This document shows positions 58,069 through 64,000 of a stretch of DNA of 64,000 bases, piece after piece. The position numbers and the translations under genes were made by a program. This DNA is from Archangium sp. Its GTDB lineage: Bacteria > Myxococcota > Myxococcia > Myxococcales > Myxococcaceae. The stretch spans positions 124,001 to 188,000 of the forward strand of contig JAUXRX010000002.1 in assembly GCA_030681645.1 (NCBI GenBank), in the 5' to 3' direction. The notes under the pieces are model-generated. The model did not search any database, was not told the DNA's origin, and saw nothing but the letters and a program-made list of their open reading frames with translations. Numbering within the stretch: the stretch's first letter is position 1; every line of letters starts with the position of its first letter.

Positions 58069-60236
58069 CACGCGCCCTCGCGGTGCTGGTGCTGGCCCTG
58101 GTGGGGATCGGGTGCGGAAACGAAGCCCGCCGGCCGGGCCTCAGGCTCTGGCACGGCTACCGCGGCGGTGAAGAGCAGGCGATCGAGCAAGCCGCGAAGG
58201 CGTTCACCGCGCTCACCGGAACCGAAGTCGAGCTGCTCGCCGTACCCTACGACGCGCTCAGCTCGAAGCTGACCTCGGCGATCCCTCACGAGGCCGGCCC
58301 GGACGTCTTCATCTTCGCGACCGAGCGGCTGCGACAGTTCCACCGGATGAAGATCGTCGCACCCGCCACCGGGCGCCTCGACCGAACGAAGTATCTCCAG
58401 CCCTCGGTCGGAGCGCTGGAGCTGGGCGGCGAAATCTACGGCTACCCCCTCGCCATCAAGTGCCTGGCGCTCTTCGTACGCGGTGATCGCGGCATCGCCG
58501 CCCCCACCACCACCGACGAGCTCGAGGCGCTGCTGGTGAAGCACTCGGCGCCCGGGAAGAACGAGTTCGGCATCGCGTACGAGGCCAGCGACTTCTACTT
58601 CCACGCGCCGATCCTCTTCGGCTTCGGTGGCGAGCTCTTCGACGCCAACGGGCACGCGCAGTTCAGCACCCCGGCGATGACGCGCTCGCTGACGTGGGTG
58701 AAGTCGCTGCAGGATCGCAGGTTGATGCCGCAGGAAGTCTCGGGCGCGCTGGTCAAGACGCTCTTCAACGAGAACCGCGCGGCGATGGTGATCTCCGGGC
58801 CCTGGTTCACCGGAGAGATCAACGAGGGCGTGCCCTACTCGATCCACCCGCTGCCGATCGTCTCGGAGACGGGCCTTCCCATGGCCCCTTTCCTCGGGGT
58901 CGAGGCGGCGTACGTCTCGTCACGCACCACGCAGCCCGACGCCGCGCACGCCCTGGCGAAGTTCCTCTCGCTGGGCGACGCGACCGTGACGCGGGTGAAG
59001 CTGGGTCGTCAGATCCCCGCTGAGCTGGCCGCTTACGAGAACGAAGCCGTGGCGAAGGACCAGGTGGTCAGCGCCTTCCGCGCAGTCGCAGAGCGGGCGA
59101 CGCCGATGCCCAACTCACTCGAGATGACCCGGGTGTGGGAACCGATGAAGCTCGCCCTGCGGGCCGTGCTGCAGGGTGGCGCCTCTCCGAGCGAGGCGAG
59201 CCCCCTGGCCGAGCGGAAGTACCGCGCGCTCAACCGGGAGACCCCGCCAGAGACGACCCCGGTGCCGTGGATCGTCGCCCTCGTCATCGCGTTCATCACC
59301 TTCGTCGGGTGGCAGGTGCGCGAGGGCCGGGGGCAGTCGTTCGCGAGGCGCTTCCCCGAAGCAGGCCGGGGCCTCCTCTACGTCGCGCCCGCCGCCACCG
59401 GGCTGTTCGTGCTGGTGGTGATCCCCTTCGTGATCGGGCTCTCGCTCTCGCTCTTCCACCACGACGCGGGCGACTACACCTTCGTCGGCTTCGCCAACTT
59501 CTCCGACATCCTCACCTCGAAGGGGTACCGGATCACCGAGCCCCTCTCGTTCTACTTCACCCTCGTGGTGACCCTGTTGTGGACGCTGGCGAACGTGGTG
59601 CTGCACGTGAGCATCGGGCTGTTCCTGGCCATCCTGCTCAAGGAGCCGCTGCTCAAGCTCCGCGGGGTGTACCGGGTGCTGTTGATCGTGCCCTGGGCGG
59701 TGCCGAACTACATCACCGCGCTCATGTGGAAGGGCATGTTCCACCAGCAGTTCGGCGCCATCAACGCGATCCTCGGGCACCTCGGCATCGAGCCGGTGAG
59801 CTGGTTCACGCAGTGGTCGACGTCGTTCGCGGCGAACGTGATCACCAACACGTGGCTGGGCTTCCCCTTCATGATGGTGGTGTCGCTGGGGGCGCTGCAG
59901 TCGATCCCCACCGATCTCTACGAGGCCGCCGAGGTGGACGGCGCGTCGAAGTGGACGCAGTTCCGCCGCATCACCCTGCCCCTGCTCAAGCCCGCGCTGC
60001 TGCCAGCGATCATCCTCGGCAGCGTGTGGACCTTCAACATGTTCAACATCATCTACCTCGTCTCGGGTGGCGAGCCGGGCGGTGGCACGGACATCCTGGT
60101 GAGCGAGGCGTTTCGCTGGGCGTTCCAGCGCAACGAGCAGTACGGGTTCGCCGCCGCGTACTCGGTGTTGATCTTCTGCGTGCTCTTCGCCTGGTCCCAG
60201 GTGACGAAGCGCCTCTCGGGCCAGGAGTCGACGTGA
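58065..60236 (+). CDS. Fused maltodextrin-binding lipoprotein and MalF-type permease
   Basis: A single 723-residue protein combines two usual transporter subunits. Residues 1-390 are an extracellular solute-binding protein with a lipobox (LVLALVGIGC, Cys17) and typical SBP features (GYPLAIKCLALFV, SFNENRAAMVISGPWF-like segment). A first transmembrane helix at about 400-418 (PWIVALVIAFITFVGW) connects to a MalF-like permease, with the EAA loop EAAEVDGASKWTQF near 630. A short cytoplasmic linker lies between. SBP and permease are normally separate genes (malE, malF). Fusion tethers one binding domain to each transporter in the periplasm. It overlaps malK and malG by four bases each. Substrate assignment rests on MalK/MalF/MalG similarity and the neighbouring alpha-glucanases. 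Confidence 0.9.
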   Translation: MTRALAVLVLALVGIGCGNEARRPGLRLWHGYRGGEEQAIEQAAKAFTALTGTEVELLAVPYDALSSKLTSAIPHEAGPDVFIFATERLRQFHRMKIVAPATGRLDRTKYLQPSVGALELGGEIYGYPLAIKCLALFVRGDRGIAAPTTTDELEALLVKHSAPGKNEFGIAYEASDFYFHAPILFGFGGELFDANGHAQFSTPAMTRSLTWVKSLQDRRLMPQEVSGALVKTLFNENRAAMVISGPWFTGEINEGVPYSIHPLPIVSETGLPMAPFLGVEAAYVSSRTTQPDAAHALAKFLSLGDATVTRVKLGRQIPAELAAYENEAVAKDQVVSAFRAVAERATPMPNSLEMTRVWEPMKLALRAVLQGGASPSEASPLAERKYRALNRETPPETTPVPWIVALVIAFITFVGWQVREGRGQSFARRFPEAGRGLLYVAPAATGLFVLVVIPFVIGLSLSLFHHDAGDYTFVGFANFSDILTSKGYRITEPLSFYFTLVVTLLWTLANVVLHVSIGLFLAILLKEPLLKLRGVYRVLLIVPWAVPNYITALMWKGMFHQQFGAINAILGHLGIEPVSWFTQWSTSFAANVITNTWLGFPFMMVVSLGALQSIPTDLYEAAEVDGASKWTQFRRITLPLLKPALLPAIILGSVWTFNMFNIIYLVSGGEPGGGTDILVSEAFRWAFQRNEQYGFAAAYSVLIFCVLFAWSQVTKRLSGQEST

Positions 60237-61084
60237 ACCGCAAGATGCCAGGCTGGAAGATGTTCCTCCTGCACGCCGGGCTCTCGCTGCTGTGCGCCGC
60301 GACGCTGTACCCGGTGCTGTGGGTGGTGAAGCTGGCGCTCTCTCCGACGCAGACGCTGTCGATGAGCGCCAACCCCTTCCCCGAGGCCGTGACGCTCGAC
60401 CATTTCCGCGACGTGCTCGGCTCGACCGACGCGCAGGGCCGCTGGCTGTTCGGCCGGCAGCTGCTCTCGAGCCTGGTGGTGAGCGGCGCGACCACGCTGG
60501 TCGGCCTCACGCTCGCGGTGACGGCGGCGTACGCGCTCTCGCGCTTCCGCTTTCCCGGCAAGCAGTCGGGCATGCAGCTGCTGCTGATCACCCAGATGTT
60601 CCCGGCGACGCTGATGCTGGTGCCGCTGTATTCGATCCTGCAGGGGCTCGGCCTGCTCGACTCGCTCGGCGGGCTGGTGCTGGTGTACTCGACGGCCTCG
60701 CTGCCGTTCTGCGTGTGGATGCTCAAGGGCTACTTCGACACCATTCCGCGCGAGCTGGAGGAAGCGGCGATCATGGACGGCGCTTCGCCTTTCCAGGTGT
60801 TCATCAAGGTGGTGCTGCCGCTGGCGCGGCCCGCGCTGGCGGTGACGGCGCTGTTCAGCTTCATGCAGGCGTGGAACGAGTTCATTCTCGCGGCGACGCT
60901 GCTCAACGACACCGCGCGCTTCACCCTGCCCGTCGCGCTGCAGCGGTACGTGGGTGAGTACAAGACCGAGTGGGGCCACTTCGCCGCGGGGGCGCTGATC
61001 ATCTCGGCGCCTGTGATGGCGTTGTTCTTCGCGCTGCAGAAATTCCTGGTCGGTGGGCTGACTGCTGGGGCCGTGAAGGGCTGA
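60233..61084 (+). CDS. malG: Maltodextrin ABC transporter permease (MalG)
   Basis: A 283-residue inner-membrane permease with six predicted helices and the EAA loop EEAAIMDGASPFQVFIKVVLP, here shown by its parts EEAAIMDGAS and FIKVVLPLARP, contacting MalK. It begins at GTG 60233, overlapping the fused MalEF stop (GTGA), so all three transporter genes are translationally coupled. Length is normal for MalG (about 275-300). Confidence 0.92.
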   Translation: MNRKMPGWKMFLLHAGLSLLCAATLYPVLWVVKLALSPTQTLSMSANPFPEAVTLDHFRDVLGSTDAQGRWLFGRQLLSSLVVSGATTLVGLTLAVTAAYALSRFRFPGKQSGMQLLLITQMFPATLMLVPLYSILQGLGLLDSLGGLVLVYSTASLPFCVWMLKGYFDTIPRELEEAAIMDGASPFQVFIKVVLPLARPALAVTALFSFMQAWNEFILAATLLNDTARFTLPVALQRYVGEYKTEWGHFAAGALIISAPVMALFFALQKFLVGGLTAGAVKG

Positions 61085-61095
61085 GACCAGGCGAA

Positions 61096-61180
61096 GGCCC
61101 TCGACTTCGCTCGGGCTGAACGTCATCAGGCTGAACGGATTCGGCCAGTTCCGTTTACGCCGAGCGGAGTCGAGGCGCCT
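61096..61180. repeat. Dispersed palindromic repeat, family A (facing pair)
   Basis: GCCCTCGACTTCGCTCGGGC then TGAACG at 61096-61122 and the opposite-orientation copy CCGTTTACGCCGAGCGGAGT then CGAGGCGCC at 61151-61179 are separated by about 30 bases. The two can pair into one long imperfect hairpin between malG and the downstream lipoprotein gene. Confidence 0.8.
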
Positions 61181-61215
61181 ACTTCAACGACCTCCGAGCG
61201 GCTACAACACGGCCC

Positions 61216-63903
61216 GTGAACCGCTTCCTCGCGCCCGCGCTCGTCGTCGCCTTCGCCGCCTGTCCCCCTCCGAACCCGACGCCCGACGGCGGCGCCCTCA
61301 CGCCCATCATCACCTCGGTCTCCCCGGTGACGGGCCCCGTCACCGGAGGCACCACCGTCACCATCAACGGCGCCCACTTCGCCACCGGCGCGACGGTCAC
61401 CTTCGACGCCGTGCTCGCGACCAACGTCACCCGCGAGAGCGACACCCGCCTCACCGTCGTCTCCCCCGCGCAGGGCGCAGGCCCGGTGAGCGTGACCGTC
61501 ACCAACCCGGGAGGCCTCGCGGGCACGCTGGCCAACGCCTTCACCTACGCCGCCACGACCAGGACGATCGCCGAGTCGGTGCTGCAGAACCCCGCCGACA
61601 CCACGGACACCAGCGGGGCCGCGCTGGTGAACGTCGACGTGGTCGCGCACCTCGAGGTCGCCCAGGTCACGAAGGGTGCCGGCCAGGGCCCCGGAGTCCT
61701 CGCGCAGGTCGGCTTCGCCACGGAAGTCGCCACCGACTTCACCTGGACCCCGGCGACGTACGTGGGCGACATCGACGTCTCGACGGGCGACCAGGCGCGC
61801 GACGTGTATTCCGGCTCGGTCTCGCTCCCCTCCCCGGCCACCGCAACGCAAGCCACGTACTACGTCGCGGCGCGCTTCTCGGTCGACAACGGCCAGACCT
61901 GGACCGTCGCTGATCGTGACGGCTCGTCGAACGGCCTCCTCACCACCCAGCTCGCGCGGGTCACCGTCGCGCTCACCTCGGTCGACTGGTGCAAGCTCGG
62001 CGGAGAGGTCGTCCAGGCACCGCCCACGGTCTCGCTGCGCGGCTCGGCGATGGGCCCGATCGTCTACGGCCAGGTCTTCAAGAATGCCGTCACCTCGATG
62101 ACCGGTGCGGGCACGGGCATCAAGGGCGCGATCGGCTACGGCGCCGAGGGCACCGACCCGTCTACCTGGACGTGGGTCGCGGCGAGCTTCAACGCCGACA
62201 CCGGCGCGGGCGCGAACGACGAGTTCCAGGCACAGCTGCCGAACCCGGGCGTGGGCACCTTCAAGTACGCCTTCCGCTTCAACCACGCCGATGGCCCGTG
62301 GGCCTACTGCGACGCCGATGGGCTGGCGACGAGCGGCTTCACCGAGGCGCAGGCGGGCACGCTCACCGTGCAGACCGCCGGTATCGACTCATGCAAGCTG
62401 CAGTTCCCCGACACGTTGACCAGCTTCGAGGGCCGGCCGAGCGACCAGGTGTTCGGGCGCGTCTACGTGCAGGGCCTCACCGAAGCGGCGGGTGCGGGCG
62501 CGGGCATCGAAGGCCAGGTCGGCTACGGCTCGACCACCACGCTGCCCACCGACGCCTCGTGGACGTGGTCCACGATGACCACCTTCAACCTCGACGATCC
62601 GGGCGGCGGCGAGGAGTACGCGGCGCGCTTCACCGGCCCCGCCCCCGGCTCGTATGCCTACGCGTTCCGGTTCCGCCTCAGCGGCGGCGCGTGGGCGTAT
62701 TGCGACAAGAGCGGCTCCGCCGACGGCCTGCAGCAGACCGAACTGGGAGCGCTCACCGCGGCGCCCTTCGACGTGGCGAACTGCGTGCTCGAGCCCACCA
62801 ACGCGCTGCAGACCGTCACGCCGAGCACGGTGACTCAGCCGTACACGGTGCTGGTGAGCGTGCCCACGCTGACCGAGGCCGCGGGCCAGGGCACCCCCCT
62901 CTCGGTGCAGCTCGGCCTGGGTGCGCCCGGCAGCGCCCCCTCGACGTGGACCACCTGGACGGCCGCGACGTACACGGGCGACGCGACGGTGTCTGATCGG
63001 TACAGCGCCACGCTCACTGCGCCGGCGAGCGCGGGCTCCTCCGTCGTCGCGTACCGCGTGCAGGTCGGCGCGCGGCCGCCCGTGTATTGCGATCTCGACG
63101 GGTCGCAGAACGGCTTCCAGCAGGCGCAGTCGGGCCGGCTCACGGTCGCCGGGGCGTTGATCCAGGCCTGCCGGCTGGGGGCCGTGTCTGCGTTCACGCT
63201 CGCGAGCGGTTCGCCGTTGACGGTCACTGCGCGCACGCTCATCCCCGGCGTCTCTGGAACCGCGGGCGCCTCGCCCAGTCTCCGCATGCAGATCGGCGTG
63301 GGGCCCCAGGGAAGCAACGCGTCGACGAGCGCGCTGTGGGGCTGGAAAGACGCGGCGTACTCCACCGATGTCTCGGGAGAAGACGAGTTCAGCGCCACCG
63401 CATACCCGGCCTACACCGGACCACGGGCCGTCGCTGCGCGCGCCTCGCTCGACGGGGTGATCTGGACGTACTGCGATCTCAACGGGTCGGACGTGGGCGG
63501 CTACGAGGTCGCGCAGCAGTACGACGTGACGGTGAGCAACCACGTCGAGTTCGATTTCTGCAACCTGCAGGCGCCCGCCACCGCCGCGGCAGGCGCGATG
63601 ATCTACGGCCAGGTCTTCGAGCCGGGGCTCACGCCCAACGCCGCCACGCCGTTCATCGCGCAGCTCGGCCTCGGCGCTGAGCCCGAAGATCCGGGCCTCG
63701 CGTGGGCCTGGCAGCCCGCGGCCTTCAACGTGATCTCCGCCAACAACAACGAGTACCAGGGCGCGTTGCCCGCCGATGCTGGCGCCGGACTCCGCTACGC
63801 CTTCCGCTACAGCCTCGACGCGGGCGTCTGGTGCTACGGCGATCTGAATGGCTCGACCAACGGCTTCACGGGTGGCGCCAACGTCGGCACCGTGACTCCG
63901 TGA
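61216..63903 (+). CDS. Lipoprotein with an IPT/TIG domain and six tandem extracellular repeats
   Basis: The 895-residue product has a lipobox (MNRFLAPALVVAFAAC), an IPT/TIG immunoglobulin-like domain (ITSVSPVTGPVTGGTTVTING, in parts; about residues 30-115), then six repeats of about 130 residues. A typical repeat has YGQVF, a GQVGYG or QLGLGA strand, TWTW, a DEFxAxL strand, YAFRF, WAYCDxDGSxxG and a closing Cys-x-Leu; paired Cys suggest one disulphide per repeat. The repeats differ in detail, indicating an old expansion. I do not know this repeat family; Ig-like beta-sandwiches are the likely fold. It follows malG after 131 bp, with its own GTG start, and need not belong to the transporter. 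Confidence 0.85.
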   Translation: MNRFLAPALVVAFAACPPPNPTPDGGALTPIITSVSPVTGPVTGGTTVTINGAHFATGATVTFDAVLATNVTRESDTRLTVVSPAQGAGPVSVTVTNPGGLAGTLANAFTYAATTRTIAESVLQNPADTTDTSGAALVNVDVVAHLEVAQVTKGAGQGPGVLAQVGFATEVATDFTWTPATYVGDIDVSTGDQARDVYSGSVSLPSPATATQATYYVAARFSVDNGQTWTVADRDGSSNGLLTTQLARVTVALTSVDWCKLGGEVVQAPPTVSLRGSAMGPIVYGQVFKNAVTSMTGAGTGIKGAIGYGAEGTDPSTWTWVAASFNADTGAGANDEFQAQLPNPGVGTFKYAFRFNHADGPWAYCDADGLATSGFTEAQAGTLTVQTAGIDSCKLQFPDTLTSFEGRPSDQVFGRVYVQGLTEAAGAGAGIEGQVGYGSTTTLPTDASWTWSTMTTFNLDDPGGGEEYAARFTGPAPGSYAYAFRFRLSGGAWAYCDKSGSADGLQQTELGALTAAPFDVANCVLEPTNALQTVTPSTVTQPYTVLVSVPTLTEAAGQGTPLSVQLGLGAPGSAPSTWTTWTAATYTGDATVSDRYSATLTAPASAGSSVVAYRVQVGARPPVYCDLDGSQNGFQQAQSGRLTVAGALIQACRLGAVSAFTLASGSPLTVTARTLIPGVSGTAGASPSLRMQIGVGPQGSNASTSALWGWKDAAYSTDVSGEDEFSATAYPAYTGPRAVAARASLDGVIWTYCDLNGSDVGGYEVAQQYDVTVSNHVEFDFCNLQAPATAAAGAMIYGQVFEPGLTPNAATPFIAQLGLGAEPEDPGLAWAWQPAAFNVISANNNEYQGALPADAGAGLRYAFRYSLDAGVWCYGDLNGSTNGFTGGANVGTVTP

Positions 63904-63922
63904 GCGTTCGTCGAGGGACGTG

Positions 63923-63966
63923 CGCCCCTCACCCCGGCCCTCTCCCCGCTCCACAGGGAGAGGGGG
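63923..63966. repeat. Dispersed hairpin repeat, family B
   Basis: CGCCCCTCACCCCGGCCCTC then TCCCCGCTCCACAGGGAGAGGG matches the copy at 37083 in nearly every base. It lies 20 bases after the stop of the repeat lipoprotein. Nothing else is recognised up to the window end. Confidence 0.8.
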
Positions 63967-64000
63967 AACGCCCGGGCCCACTCCGGACGTCGAAGGCGCG

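Overview
The window is a high-GC (about two-thirds or more GC by eye) stretch of bacterial chromosome, most likely from the Myxococcota (Myxococcus/Archangium-like). That placement is an inference. It rests on several lipoproteins with Gly/Thr- or Gly/Ser-rich linkers and Cys-rich modules, a cold-shock protein with the myxococcal-looking segment DVFCHHTAI, many two-component proteins with PilZ and GGDEF outputs, and many GTG starts. No rRNA, CRISPR array, transposase or integrase is visible.

Layout. 1-1361: lower-GC edge of what looks like a genomic island, with the tail of an unidentified CDS translationally coupled to an HNH endonuclease, ending in a 3' fragment of tRNA-Gly(GCC) followed by the tRNA terminator. 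1610-9300: a LytTR-type response regulator and LytS-type kinase, divergent from a MacA/MacB-ATPase/MacB-permease/TolC-like export operon and a lipoprotein. 9346-20092: a TPR-like/cyclic-nucleotide-binding protein, a 2725-residue cyclic beta-1,2-glucan synthase and an NmrA-like reductase. 20099-25282 (minus): C69 dipeptidase, unknown protein, FAD oxidase coupled to a Cys-rich lipoprotein. 25488-33980 (minus): YqiJ-like membrane protein, flotillin and a giant AAA ATPase in one operon. 34137-37082: a DUF309-CPXCG fusion, a BKACE enzyme and RarA.

37131-42986: signalling and envelope genes (NtrC-type regulator plus hybrid kinase, GGDEF response regulator, glycosyltransferase, YdjC-type deacetylase). 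43030-46291: a VWA/calcium-repeat lipoprotein and a methyltransferase. 46329-49823: FadJ and FadI for beta-oxidation. 50057-50263: cold-shock protein. 50343-61084: a maltodextrin locus, with isoamylase, PilZ protein, outer-membrane porin-like protein and a frameshifted alpha-amylase on the minus strand, divergent from malK, a malE-malF fusion and malG. 61216-63903: a lipoprotein with one IPT/TIG domain and six tandem repeats. Two families of short palindromic repeats are scattered between genes.

How it fits together. The maltodextrin locus would bind and degrade alpha-glucan outside or at the surface, pass oligosaccharides through the outer membrane and import them with an ABC transporter whose binding protein is fused to a permease; the amylase step may be broken. 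The flotillin operon is a membrane-microdomain or stress module with a very large ATPase partner. The efflux operon is probably controlled by its divergent two-component pair. Functional statements are inferred from sequence motifs read by eye; no database search was run.
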